From positions 1,550,001 to 1,614,000 of the forward strand of contig NW_017386026.1 of NCBI RefSeq assembly GCF_000237925.1: a stretch of DNA of 64,000 bases. Direction: 5' to 3'. The notes under the pieces are model-generated. The model was given only the letters and a program-made list of their open reading frames with translations. It was not told the DNA's origin and did not search any database. Of the stretch, positions 31,797 through 40,463 are shown in pieces. Made by a program: the position numbers and the translations under genes. How positions within the stretch are numbered: position 1 is the stretch's first letter; each line of letters begins with the position of its first letter. This DNA is from Schistosoma mansoni. Its lineage: Eukaryota > Platyhelminthes > Trematoda > Strigeidida > Schistosomatidae.

Positions 31797-34328
31797 GCTT
31801 TATTTAATATAAAATTCTCAGCACATGGTATTTCAAGAAGTTTCTTTTACAAAAATAAATAAAACAACAGAAAATAAAAAGGTTAAAAAGGACCTGAATT
31901 TGCAAAACTTTTCAAATTAGAGACATGTTTAAGAATAGGGGTTATTGACCAGGTTAACTCTAGCAACCTGTTCGTCATAGAGTATATTTACTTGGTAAAG
32001 GTATTATAGAACTTTTATACCTTTGCTTGCGTGCATGGATTTTAGTGGATTTACATCTCGTTCTGACAGAGGATATACAAGGAGAAAAATATGAATGAAA
32101 GGGATGGTTAGTATCTGATCAGATAACACCTGTCAGAAGTTTGCAAGAATTTAGATGTCTATCCACAACCATATTAATAATGACCTCAAATGATTCAACA
32201 CACACCTAGCTAACTACCTTCAGCACTCTCCACAATACAGAAAAGCCTTTTCTCAAGAGCTCGCGAAAGAATAATGAAGAACAGTAAGTAGTAAAAGGTA
32301 ATATGCAGCAACTGATAAATTGAAAGAGTAGGTGTCGAGTAATCCCAAATGCATACAGCCTCTTTATGTAGTAAGTCAAACGGTAAACTTTTTTCGATAG
32401 CAATAAAACATGAGAAGACCAGGAGAGATCAGAGGAAAAAGTAACACCGAGATAATTGACCTTCGACACTGTGTTTATCAAGGAGTCTGCAATGTCACAA
32501 GCATTATGGGATCCCAAAATAGTGTTTAGGTGTTGTCCATGTGTTATATCCCCTGGTGAATTATGAATGGTAACTCTGAGGACTAGTTATGGACCAATGT
32601 AATATGTACATTTCCTATTATATAATTGTTATATCATTAGCTTTATTTTGACCTTTGAACTATTATTATACGATTCTTGAGTTATCATCAGTCTATCGAT
32701 TACTTTCCCCCTATTAACAGCCACATTTGGCCAAATCTTGTACAAATGTTATTTTCTATTTTTTGGTACGATGTGGTCTGTTTGGTTTGTATATAAACCC
32801 AGTATGTTTGTGAATAATGATTCATATTGCCGAGGCTGTTATTGGTGGGCTAGGCAGAAAGTAGGACTGACAAGCACTCAAGACTGCTCACACGGCTTTT
32901 GTGTATCATTGGGCGTTCATATACGAAACAGGCCACGCAACTCACTTACACGTTATAACACCATGTCTCAAGCTAGAGTTAACAGCTTGACATTTAGACG
33001 GCTTAATTAAGAGGCCATTACCAACAGATTACCATTCAATACGAGACGAAAACCCATTCATTTCTATGGGATGTAAAGAGGTAGAAATCGGCATACCATA
33101 CAGTGAGGTCGTTCGCATATTTCACAAAAGTGTTTTCTGTGGAAGATGGCAGGTCATGCAGAAAAAAAGCGGAAAGAAGAGGTGAAAGAACAGCTCCTTG
33201 CGGTACACCTGTACTGTTCTCTTCCAGAGAGGTAAGAATATAATCAGTTGGTTGACGCTGATTAACTTGTTAGGTGAAAGTTGTCTTGGGATAGAATCAA
33301 AAGCAGAAGTATAGTCCAGAAAAGCGCATTGAACATATTTCTTACTCTTTTCCAGGCTGAACACCATACTGAATACATCATCAAAGATGATGAGAAACTT
33401 ATACTATCCTAAGATGGTAGAAAATTGGTTACAAAACATATTTAATCTTAAATAAATGATATTCTTGGGATTCTATTGCTGACTGAATCACAGCAAATAA
33501 TTCCTTCGAATAAAAGCAAACCACAAGCATTCACTAACTGGGCAATCCTCTCTGGCATTTCAAAAAAAGTATATTCTAAAACATTCGAAATGGTTGAAAA
33601 ATGGTGTATTTATAAATGTTGTCGTTTACTATACTACTTTTATCATATCTTGTCTACTTAAAAAAAGGTCTTTAAAATATCTAGAAAGATAACTGAATAG
33701 AATTAAGAATGAATTTCAACATGTACAAATGCAGTGAAATGCATGTTTTAATATGATGCAGTTGTAAATTAGCATAATCAATGTTTTAATAACCGAATGA
33801 AATGGTCATTAGTTACCATTAAGTTAATAAACTGAACTTAGAAACAGGTTTTTATTTATTTTCAGAAGATAGGTTTGTGGAGATTTTAGTAATTTTATAT
33901 AGCTGAAATCATGAGTCAATTGAAGCTAGACCGCCATAGAAAACCTGAAAGCACTGGACGGCCGCTTCGTCCCATTGTGGGACTCCTCAGCAGTGCGCAT
34001 CCACAATAGGACGAAACGGCCGCCCAGTGCTTCCAGGTTTTCAATGGTGGTTTAGTTTCAATTGACTCATGATCTCAACTATATAAAATTTTATTTATTT
34101 ATTTTAGTATATAGACTGATATGCTTGGTGTTAATTCAAAATGGATTGTGATTGAAATGGACTCCATTTTGATGGGCTACTATGCTACAAATATGAGGTA
34201 AATATCAAACTAACACACATTTTAATTTTACTTATTTTGTTTACATTTTAGGTATAAGTAGCTCCAATGATTTGTCTAATATGCAGATGAACGACAATGG
34301 TATTACTGAAATACGAAGTGCCCCATAA
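17398..34328 (+). CDS. LRGUK: Leucine-rich repeat and guanylate kinase-like protein (7 exons)
   Basis: The coding sequence joins 17398-17782, 20817-21336, 21968-22112, 23662-23768, 27483-27844, 30347-30751 and 34252-34328. It totals 2001 nt, 666 residues plus stop; every intron is GT-AG and all splice phases match. Nine LRR cores ([100 protein letters not shown]) and an LRR cap fill residues 40-345. A linker follows, then a guanylate-kinase-like domain from about 395 ([14 protein letters not shown]) to 640. This architecture and linker ([16 protein letters not shown]) are those of LRGUK, which in mammals acts in spermatid head and tail assembly. The P-loop has Asn in place of the Gly before Lys, and an Asn-rich insert (about 450-480) splits the nucleotide-binding region, so enzyme activity is doubtful. 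AATAAA follows at 34385. The vertebrate C-terminal tail is absent. Extra 5' exons cannot be excluded. Confidence 0.9.
17925..18105 (-). repeat. Family H hammerhead SINE, degenerate copy
   Basis: On the minus strand it carries a GGACAGCC-type helix I/III region, GCACTGATGAGAAGTCCC and a decayed second-stem strand. The pairing GTCC/GGAC is lost, so the ribozyme core should be inactive. Confidence 0.6.
19936..20230 (-). repeat. Family H hammerhead SINE copy
   Basis: Minus orientation, with B box GGTTCGAATC, then CTGAGGAGTC ... GACGAAGC. The GAAA box has become GAAG, predicted to abolish cleavage. A possible second tRNA-like head lies at 20150-20165 in the plus direction. Confidence 0.7.
20817..21336 (+). 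CDS. LRGUK: LRGUK exon 2 (LRRs 5-8)
   Basis: Enters in phase 1 (G plus GT gives Gly) and leaves in phase 2 at AAT|GTAAGT. Encodes residues 129-302 with four LRR cores and a long Asn-rich spacer between LRR 5 and LRR 6. Confidence 0.9.
21379..21897 (+). repeat. Family R repeat, complete, A-tailed
   Basis: Starts CCCCCAAATGCCCTG and ends with ATTTATGTGTTCAAATAAATAAATAAG. It lies within LRGUK intron 2, in the gene's own orientation. Imperfect flanking TTTTCCTTGTTA and TTTTCTTGTTA look like a target-site duplication. Confidence 0.85.
21968..22112 (+). CDS. LRGUK: LRGUK exon 3 (LRR 9 and LRR cap)
   Basis: Phase 2 in (AT plus G gives Met) and phase 0 out at AGA|GTAAGC. Reads [17 protein letters not shown] and ends with [15 protein letters not shown], a typical LRR cap. 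The splice acceptor sits only 70 bp after the family R A-tail. Confidence 0.88.
22214..22259 (-). ncRNA. Type I hammerhead core, nearly intact
   Basis: On the minus strand: GCACTG, CTGAGGA, GTCC/GGAC, GAAA, then TGGCCGTC and CAATGC. Helix I has one mismatch and helix III one wobble; core bases are conserved. Confidence 0.7.
22351..22396 (+). ncRNA. Type I hammerhead ribozyme core, intact by motif
   Basis: Helix I strand GCGCTG, then CTGAGGA (CUGANGA), helix II GTCC/GGAC with a 7-nt loop, GAA, helix III AC-GGCC-GT, cleavage-site C at 22390, and helix I return strand CAGTGC. All invariant core bases are present. The short helix III is the same architecture as the known schistosome hammerhead. 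Confidence 0.8.
22693..22910. repeat. Degenerate family H copy with inverted ends
   Basis: The sequence TTTGTGGAAATTATCGAATT at the left returns inverted at about 22868-22905. Between them is a minus-oriented SINE body (GAAGCACTGGACATCCATTC). This looks like an older foldback whose second arm has decayed. Confidence 0.55.
23662..23768 (+). CDS. LRGUK: LRGUK exon 4 (linker)
   Basis: Phase 0 in, phase 2 out (TG|GTAAAT). It encodes [20 protein letters not shown] and KPQRLRDW, the linker between the LRR cap and the kinase-like domain; this is also the position of the linker in vertebrate LRGUK. Confidence 0.85.
24175..24398 (-). repeat. Sm-alpha-type hammerhead SINE
   Basis: Contains the ATATGTGCATACTGTGCGTA block, which also occurs at 52627-52650, next to a minus-strand hammerhead unit. 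From established knowledge this is the schistosome Sm-alpha repeat, a pol III-type SINE encoding a hammerhead ribozyme. Confidence 0.75.
24303..24461. repeat. Inverted pair of Sm-alpha hammerhead units
   Basis: Two 62-nt arms (24303-24364 and 24400-24461) are inverted copies with about five mismatches around a 35-nt loop. Each arm holds most of a hammerhead. The minus unit (24329-24373) reads CTAACGA where CTGACGA is expected. The plus unit (24397-24437) has lost the left helix and has GACAAAAC in place of GACGAAAC. Confidence 0.85.
24329..24373 (-). ncRNA. Sm-alpha hammerhead ribozyme, one core substitution
   Basis: Minus strand: helix I ATCCAG/CTGGAT, core CTAACGA (consensus CTGANGA, so the invariant G is A), helix II GTCC/GGAC, GAAAC, loop GTGC, GTC. 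Predicted inactive because of the single core change. Confidence 0.75.
25440..25745 (+). repeat. Unclassified dispersed repeat, copy 1
   Basis: Weakly but clearly similar to 29045-29345. Shared landmarks are ATAAGTAGTATGTA, GGAACAGTTAAG/GGAACAGTCAAG, TTACTGTATGGTT and CGTGTTCTCGCTCACTACAGTA. Non-coding; class unknown. Confidence 0.5.
26226..26550 (-). repeat. Family H SINE, long form
   Basis: Minus orientation. Besides the tRNA-like head and hammerhead body it keeps a 5' extension (26400-26550) shared with the copies at 27052, 36127 and 38247. Core reads CTGAGGAGTC with GATGAAAT, so helix II is weakened. Confidence 0.72.
26652..26850 (-). repeat. Family H SINE with A and B boxes
   Basis: On the minus strand an A box TTGGCTCAGTGGTC and a B box GGGTTCGAATC are separated by about 45 nt, as in a tRNA promoter. 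The hammerhead body follows with CTGAGGGGTCC and GGAGAAAAC, two core changes. Confidence 0.75.
27052..27390 (+). repeat. Family H SINE, long form
   Basis: Plus orientation; the 5' extension GAAGACAATGGTGGATGTGT is followed by the tRNA-like head and a mutated body (GTTGAGGAATCC, GGAGGACAC). The tail CTTCAATTGACTCATGATCT is intact. Confidence 0.72.
27483..27844 (+). CDS. LRGUK: LRGUK exon 5 (P-loop half of kinase-like domain)
   Basis: Phase 2 in (TG plus T gives Cys), phase 1 out at G|GTAAGT. It carries [24 protein letters not shown] and, after an Asn-rich run, [12 protein letters not shown]. The last motif is the DYxF segment of guanylate kinases. Confidence 0.9.
27866..28150. repeat. Family H SINE foldback: truncated minus copy fused to plus copy
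   Basis: The minus half (27900-27978) ends abruptly in the hammerhead loop. The plus half (27979-28150) starts in its tRNA head. The arms pair over about 75 nt from TTGAAAGTGTGAGTCAATTG inward. The plus unit holds an intact hammerhead core (28052-28097). Confidence 0.82.
28052..28097 (+). ncRNA. Type I hammerhead ribozyme core, intact by motif
   Basis: GCACTG, CTGAGGA, GTCC-CAAAATA-GGAC, GAA, AC-GATC-GT, C, CAATGC. One helix I mismatch; all core positions conserved. Confidence 0.75.
28462..28976 (-). repeat. Family R repeat, nearly complete
   Basis: Minus orientation in LRGUK intron 5: the T-rich start is the complement of the A-tail, and the far end is the CAAATGCC... end. It carries several small differences, including loss of part of the GCATATGTATC block. 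Confidence 0.82.
29045..29345 (+). repeat. Unclassified dispersed repeat, copy 2
   Basis: Partner of 25440-25745, with the same order of landmarks and same orientation. No ORF, terminal repeat or A-tail is visible. Confidence 0.5.
29727..29960. pseudogene. Penelope-like element 3' remnant with inverted 5' part
   Basis: 29727-29800 on the minus strand encodes [18 protein letters not shown]. 29840-29955 on the plus strand encodes [16 protein letters not shown], a stop, then [10 protein letters not shown]. Both are pieces of the C-terminal GIY-YIG endonuclease region of Penelope-like elements. They overlap by an inverted AAATGCTAACTTGATAT (29728 and about 29824). The arrangement resembles a 5' inversion made during target-primed reverse transcription. 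Confidence 0.6.
30347..30751 (+). CDS. LRGUK: LRGUK exon 6 (C-terminal half of kinase-like domain)
   Basis: Phase 1 in and phase 1 out (G|GTAAGT). Encodes [32 protein letters not shown], then the helical lobe ending in LLLILDYLG. It aligns with the part of LRGUK that follows the nucleotide-binding region. Confidence 0.9.
30793..31395 (-). pseudogene. RTE-clade (SR2-like) LINE C-terminus
   Basis: On the minus strand one frame encodes [72 protein letters not shown] and [19 protein letters not shown]. These are the conserved post-RT motifs of schistosome RTE/SR2 LINEs. The (TTAC)n at 30796-30812 is the complement of the simple-repeat tail such elements end with. Only the 3' 600 bp is present; it lies antisense in LRGUK intron 6. 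Confidence 0.88.
31753..33420 (-). pseudogene. CR1/Jockey-like LINE, degenerate, (TAA)n-tailed
   Basis: Minus strand order: [19 protein letters not shown] (about 33300), [20 protein letters not shown] (about 33150-33210), [13 protein letters not shown] (about 33100), then, after frame breaks, [20 protein letters not shown] and [15 protein letters not shown] (32250-32480). A 3' untranslated part ends in (TAA)n at 31753-31794. The catalytic YxDD reads Y-A-N-D. It lies antisense in LRGUK intron 6 and is a different subfamily from the element at 12420. Confidence 0.82.
31755..31794. repeat. (ATT)n microsatellite
   Basis: Thirteen or so ATT units, most likely the simple-repeat 3' tail of the adjacent minus-strand LINE. 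Confidence 0.85.
33880..34090. repeat. Family H SINE foldback with short loop
   Basis: The minus arm starts near GAGTCAATTGAAGCTAGACC and the plus arm ends TTTCAATTGACTCATGATCT. The arms pair over about 75 nt around a roughly 35-nt centre. The minus strand holds GCACTG, CTGAGGA, GTCC/GGAC, GAAG, GGCC, GTC, CAGTGC at 33951-33998, one core base from consensus. Confidence 0.82.
34252..34328 (+). CDS. LRGUK: LRGUK exon 7 (terminal)
   Basis: Phase 1 in (G plus GT gives Gly), then [19 protein letters not shown] and IRSAP, stop TAA at 34326-34328. It is short, hydrophilic and not conserved. Confidence 0.75.
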
Positions 34329-34384
34329 ATACGTGGGCTTTGGTAAAATATGTTGAGACTATTTGGTTCACTCATTTATACGCA

Positions 34385-34390
34385 AATAAA
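34385..34390 (+). terminator. LRGUK: Candidate poly(A) signal of LRGUK
   Basis: AATAAA lies 57 bp after the stop codon, the first such hexamer in the 3' flank. Confidence 0.6.
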
Positions 34391-36060
34391 GTTTGGAGAG
34401 TTGGTCGTTTGCAATAGATCAGCTGTTTCATCAATAGCATATCTAACCAAGCCTTCTTTACAAGCATTACCTAAAATGAATACATGATAACTTAAACAAA
34501 TTCGTCTTTTATTAAAGTATTCGTGACTTGAAGATACTAATGAACTTGATGATACGATTTCTTTTATACCTAGACTTCATGCTCGCTGATATTTATCGTT
34601 TAAGTAACCTTGACTTTAAGATTGGATGCTACTCCTTTGGGCAAATGAGTGTCGTTTAGTATTTCTACATGTGTTAAATAGGCGATTATTTGGTGATTGT
34701 TTATCCGGAAGATTAGCCAGTGATATGCAGTTCAATAGGATTTTCTGCTTCTGTTGTACACAAATAGCTTCAACTTAATGCACAGATCCTAAAGTTCACT
34801 GAAATTTCGTGGGAAATCACGGAATATGAAAACTTAATCGTACAGATCCCTACAGAAACACAAAGTTATCGATATTAATTCCATTTAAAAGACGAACAAA
34901 TTAAGATTTCCTGAGCAGGTTCCTACTAAGTAGCTCTGTAAATACTAATTTGTTGACTGTTATGATTTCTAACTGCTATCAGATGAGCTTGAATAAAATC
35001 TTGATATAAGATCAATAAATCCTTTTGAAGTGCTTAATCAATGTTTTACAAAATACTATGTTGAAAACGACGTCTCAGAGTACAAGTGAACGTCGAAGTG
35101 GTTACTAATGTAACTTGTCGGCAGACTACAAGGTGTTCTTATTTGGATTTCACTGCACAGTTATTTTATCATGGCTAGTGAAGTCTCGTACGGTAATGCC
35201 TACTATTCATTTATCGTCCTTGTATTTAACAAATATTGACAAGAATACTGCTTCTACTTGTTCCAGTTTACGTGTACATGATCTTAGGGTTTGAAAGAGG
35301 TTTAGAGACAATTAGAATTTATTTTCATGTATTTCATCACTCATAACATCTTTTTGATTGAGCTTCTAACTTCTCGGTTTAACCGATATTTAAGAAATTA
35401 CAAACTGAAGGCTGAAAACAAGGCTATTTGTACCATAATCAATGTGACTCATTTTACTACGAAGTCTGCTGATGTTGAGTTTACTTTCATGAAAAGCTTA
35501 ATTTATACTATCGGTTATATTCTGTGGAGAAACAACCAAGATTGAAAAATAAATGTTTCTACAGTCTCACAAAGAGGGTCATAGCATAGAAATATTCAAA
35601 TGCAGCACGATTTCTTTGCTCTCTGCGATCGTGTAGGCCCTAGGAGGCTGTACACAAATTTTCGGCGGTAAGTAAACCATCAATGTAAATAGCTTTTTTC
35701 AGGATTTGATCCTGATCCTGACCTCATTAGTTTTACTGGGCACACTCTAGTGAGTTGTGAGGCATTATAGATAGATACTTCACATAAATATGTGCTACCT
35801 TCACATACAAATATGTTCACACTGGCACTATATTAAAAGTGTAAACATGAAAATAGTTGCTGCTTAATCTTGTGAGAATGTTTGACAGTCCTTCCACATC
35901 TACGTTTTTGTAAAGATAAATTATTGTATTACCTTAGATGTTGTGCTATAGTTCTTGATGCATTTATTCACACATATATATTACTTCGTTTGTTTCCCAT
36001 GAAATACGTTTATTCTATTTAGCCTATAATTTGGTTTTCCGTGCCTTTCTTTATTACTAT
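34391..36060. other. Intergenic, no gene recognised
   Basis: AT-rich DNA between the two host genes with short ORFs only. No repeat family recognised in this window recurs here except the SINE tail-like CGACTCATGATCCCAACT at about 36083, just past its right edge. Confidence 0.45.
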
Positions 36061-36126
36061 ATAGTTCACTAATAGCTTTCAATCGACTCATGATCCCAAC
36101 TATTAAAATTACTATAATATTCACAA

Positions 36127-36453
36127 AAACCCCTTCTGATATTATTCAACATATGCTCACTAGTGACTTGCTTCAAGAGGTATTTCCTGGAGTTCTAGTG
36201 AGAAGCAGTGACTAGTGGAGTTCAACCAAGTCTGCTGTGAGACATTAATTCACTGAAGACAATGGTGGATGTGTCGCTCAATTTCGTGGATTGGTTGAAG
36301 TTAGACATTAAAACAGTTGGATGCACGTTCAGTGATCTAGAGGTTAGGCGTTCGCATACTAGACAGATAGGTCCTGGTTTCGAATCCCACGGGGCGGATT
36401 TGTGGATGCGCACTTCTCAGGAGTCCCACACTAGGACGAAATGGCTGTCCAGT
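36127..36453 (+). repeat. Family H SINE, long form, cut by an LTR element
   Basis: 5' extension, tRNA-like head with GGTTTCGAATCCCACGG, then CTTCTCAGGAG (invariant G changed to C, core dead). It stops at GGCTGTCCAGT, where the LTR TGTGGTG begins. Confidence 0.8.
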
Positions 36454-36617
36454 TGTGGTGTTTAAATAAATCAATGACTTCTTCGTATTGATGACTGTTG
36501 TAATTTTGAATTCCAAATACAATACATTCGTTCGAGTTCATCTGATACTTCTTGATTAAATTGCGTTATTCCTGGGATTACTAGTTCATACTACAATTCA
36601 AATACTTCTAATTATCA
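36454..36617 (+). repeat. Candidate short LTR
   Basis: It starts TGTGGTG at the SINE break point and ends TTATCA. It is followed three bases later by TGGCGTCGCGATGG, a primer-site-like string that overlaps the gag start codon. No second copy is visible because of the N gap. Confidence 0.5.
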
Positions 36618-36630
36618 TATTGGCGTCGCG

Positions 36631-38046
36631 ATGGAGCCTGCGATACAACAGTTGGACATTCATTCAACTTCTGATGCTTTTGAGGAGTACATGGAAAGGT
36701 TCGAAATCTGGGCTATGACCAAGGAAGATGATGAGGATTTTAATATTGTGGCCCATTTCCTTACATTCATCGGGAAAGAAGCATACAGCCTTATAAAGAT
36801 TTTGGCACTTCCAGACAAACCGATTTCACTCCCCTATGCAACTCTCAAGCAACTTCTGTTGGATCATGTAAAGTATACAAATTCCGAATGCGGTAAGAAA
36901 GGAAAATCCGATAAAATGACTCGTCAGAACATCAGGAATTCCACTTATTCAAACAGTCGTCGTAGTTCGATGCGTAATCAAATTTATTCAGATGATACTT
37001 CATTGAGTTGTGAAACAGTCCATGATGATGAGCACAAGTTTAGTAAATGCATGTTCTGCCGCAAGTTTCACCCATGTAATTCATGTATATTTCGTAATTC
37101 TAAGTGCTTTAAATGTGGTATAACTGGACATATTCAGTCAGTTTGTAATACCATGGTTCATTTCGCTGAAAGTAATGCTAAGATGGATGCTTCTAATGAT
37201 CAGTTATCTTTATCTAGAAGAGGTATAACGTTATATAACAGTCCAGAGTTGAATGAAACCCAGAATCATTGTGAGACAAAAATTTTTAGTCAACAAACTT
37301 ATCGGATTTCTCATGTTATTGTACCAAATATGGTTTGTCGTGATAATTCACATACTTCTGATGGAATTTCTTACAACTCTGAGAACAAAATGTTGAATGA
37401 GTCAAATCATGATCAAAAACCAGATTCAGTTTTGGTAGATGCAGAATTCCCTGATGATCCATCATTCTCTAATGAAACTCTTATTCAATCTGAGGAAAAT
37501 ATTTCAGAAGAATCGAATTCTGATATCATATCAAGTGTCAGTGGTCCTCACAATGAATTTATCTCTAATGATATTCCTCATGAATGTGACAAATATGTTT
37601 CTTATGAGTTGAATTCTAGTCATATTTCTGATGTTATTGTGTCATATGTTGGATACTCTCACGAACAATGCATGTTGAATAGAATCCCTAGTCAGGGGTA
37701 TAATGAATCAGAGGGGATAACAAAATTTACCGAAATAATCAGAGAACCAGCTTGTCCAGGAGTGAAGTTTGCACAGACAGAGAATCCAAATCAAGTCCAA
37801 GATTATCCTAATGAATATGAGGCAGATGAATGTTTTCTATTCGATTGTTTCGCAGGTAAATCAAGCCTAATTGAATCACTTGTGTTAATTACATATATCA
37901 ATGCATATCCATCTGTGTATTCTAATATGAATAACAAAAAGAATATGTATCATGATTTTTATTCAAGTCAAAGTCACATGATGGAATACCTCGAATTATA
38001 TATCAGTGTTTATCCCCAAATACTCACATACAGTAGTCGATGCGTA
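36631..38046 (+). CDS. Retrotransposon gag-like ORF, cut by assembly gap
   Basis: Open from the ATG at 36631 for 472 codons into the N run. Residues 1-90 are a Gag-like helical domain (YMERFEIWAMTKEDDEDF, LLLDHVKYTNSECGKK). Around residues 145-175 is a Cys-rich region CMFCRKFHPCNSC then CFKCGITGHIQSVC, the latter a CCHC knuckle (C-x2-C-x4-H-x4-C). The remaining 300 residues are an unusual Asp/Glu/Ser/Asn-rich tail with loosely repeated phrases (NMVCRDNSHTSDGISYNSEN, NDIPHECDKYVSYELNSS). I see no protease motif before the gap. The type is a schistosome LTR-element gag; the exact family is not fixed. Confidence 0.78.
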
Positions 38047-38246
38047 NNNNNNNNNNNNNNNNNNNNNNNNNNNNNNNNNNNNNNNNNNNNNNNNNNNNNN
38101 NNNNNNNNNNNNNNNNNNNNNNNNNNNNNNNNNNNNNNNNNNNNNNNNNNNNNNNNNNNNNNNNNNNNNNNNNNNNNNNNNNNNNNNNNNNNNNNNNNNN
38201 NNNNNNNNNNNNNNNNNNNNNNNNNNNNNNNNNNNNNNNNNNNNNN
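38047..38246. other. Assembly gap (200 N)
   Basis: Exactly 200 Ns, a conventional placeholder; its true length is unknown and the rest of the LTR element may be missing here. Confidence 0.97.
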
Positions 38247-38508
38247 TTAATTCACTGAAGACATGGGTGGATGTGTCGCTCAATTTCGTGGATTGGTTGA
38301 AGTTAGACATTAAAACAGCTGGATGCACGTTCAGTGATCTAGAGGTTAGGCGTTCGCATACTAAACAGATAGGTCCTGGTTTCGAATCCCACGGGGCGGA
38401 TTTGTGGATGCGCACTTCTCAGGAGTCCCACACTAGGACGAAATGGCTGTCCAGTGCTTTCAGGTTTTCCATGGTGTTTTAGCTTCAATTGACTCAAGAT
38501 CTCAACAA
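38247..38508 (+). repeat. Family H SINE, nearly identical to the copy at 36127
   Basis: Starts at the right edge of the gap inside the 5' extension and continues through the full SINE to CTTCAATTGACTCAAGATCT. It differs from 36248-36453 at only about three or four positions over 205 bp, whereas other copies differ far more. Confidence 0.85.
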
Positions 38509-40460
38509 TTAAAATTGTCTTAGTTTTGTTCTGCTCAGTCACCAGACTTCCGTGATTGGGATTTTGAGTGATTGTATTCGTGATAGTTACCGACTTATTT
38601 ATTGACCTAATTATTCCTTGAAAATCTTAACCGTTTCTTGTTTTCCGGAAACATATCTTGCTTTTGAGCATTGCGCTAGTTGATCTTCGGGGTGAGTTAA
38701 ATTGACAGACTTAGTGAAGACAGAAGTATTTTCCTCGATCGCAGAATCATCTTTTTCTCTCTGTAGATTAATCCGTATTGTTCTTTTCAGGAAATTATTC
38801 ACTTGGTGCCTAGTAATTTCACTGTAGCAAATCCTTGAATTGAAGAATTTAGTTTCTTACTCAGGAGGAGATCGTTGTTTTTAAGTTACCTGATTGTATT
38901 AATCGTTCTTAGGTACAAATTTTGTTTTGTGATTTTGCCTCGAAAATATTCAGATATTCGTGTAACTTGCACATTGTTTACGTATCTTTACATTTCAGGT
39001 TACCGCCCTTGCAACCAAACTTCTGTATTCTGATTTATTGTTGTTCGGTCGGCCCGTCGCTGATAAGTTATAGAAAACATGGAAAGATTTCACTATACTA
39101 CAAGTTCTGGACGCAAAATGCACCCCATAAAAACTCATCTAACGATCCAAAAACTGATTGGTTTCAAGATCATTACCGATGTCGAATGACTTCACTGACA
39201 CTTCACGTATCACGCACACTATACTACTTTTCTTCACGTCAATCCACTTTCTATTCCAGCCTATACCACATAAGATTCACATTCCCTGAAGGTATTTTTG
39301 TGCACCGTACTCCGTAATGAAGAACCTAGGTATAACCGTATGATGTACTGAATGCGTATCTGTAGTCGTCCTGAACTAGACAACATAAATAGTTTCCCAT
39401 TCAAAGTCAAAAAGCATGTAAAAAAAATGCAACAATTCAATGAAAATAATATTCTGAACTTGTACCCGGGTTCATTTTCTTGTACTTGTCACTGTTATCC
39501 TGACTGACTACATTGATATCGGTTTTATGGGCTCGATTATTCTCTTCTTGTACATGTACTGACAACTAGGGGCTTACAAATGAGGAAGCCGATCGATATT
39601 GTAGGACGGATGTATAACTCACTGAAATACTGTCGCACAATCCGTCTGACTGTTAGCTAAACTCAATTTTGGCAAAAACACTAATTCTTGATAATACTTG
39701 ACGACCAATGCAGTCACAGTTGTCACTAAGGCAGTTAGATTAAGAGATTCTAAAGAGTAAGAAAAAAGATGGTGGTGTAGTTTTTTCATCTTGAATAACT
39801 CTCGCTCTTCATTTGAGTTCCTTCACAGTGACAATGATTCGAAAAATCATCTTCCTCTCTATAAACCTTTCGATATAAATATGCACTTGTTAGTATGCCT
39901 GGGTCTCTTAACCAGAATCTAAGTGGCCCAAGATCTGACTCCAGGTCGTATGAATGCTTGTTATTAAAATATACACTCTAGCTACCCTCGTATATAATCA
40001 TCGCGTTGGTGAATAACGGAGTTAAATAAGTCAAATACGAGAATGTATTTTGAGTACTTATGTTTCATACAACCGTTAACCGGAAAACGGAGCAAAACAA
40101 AATGATGTGTGATGGAGGAGGTGAGTGAGCCAACTTGATTTAACCAAGCATGAATTGATATTTGTAGCCAAACAAAAATAAGTTGCATTTATGTGATAAA
40201 TAGGACAAGAATTCCAAACACATATACTAATGAAAAAAAGTCAAAGTTGATAAGCAAATAAGTGGCAGGGTCAAAATGTGATTTAAGGAAAATGAATGGA
40301 TTAATTTGTCCGGAGGCTAGAATAACGTGAGTAGGCTCGACATACGTACCAACCTCTACAGTATATTTTGCTTGGTTTTCGACTTTCACCTCAACAAGAC
40401 ATGGGACTAATGAAATGTCATTGATCTGTAAACAAAGTATTTCTGAGGTTAAATACATCC
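38509..40460. other. Intergenic, no gene recognised
   Basis: Short ORFs on both strands (for example 38922-39317 plus, 131 codons, no recognisable domain). Part may be residue of the LTR element beyond the gap. Confidence 0.4.
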
Positions 40461-40463
40461 ATA

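Noticed and set aside
38922-39317. 131-codon plus ORF as a host gene.
   Set aside because: No recognisable motif, no splice context, and codon use like the surrounding non-coding DNA; could be residue of an element.
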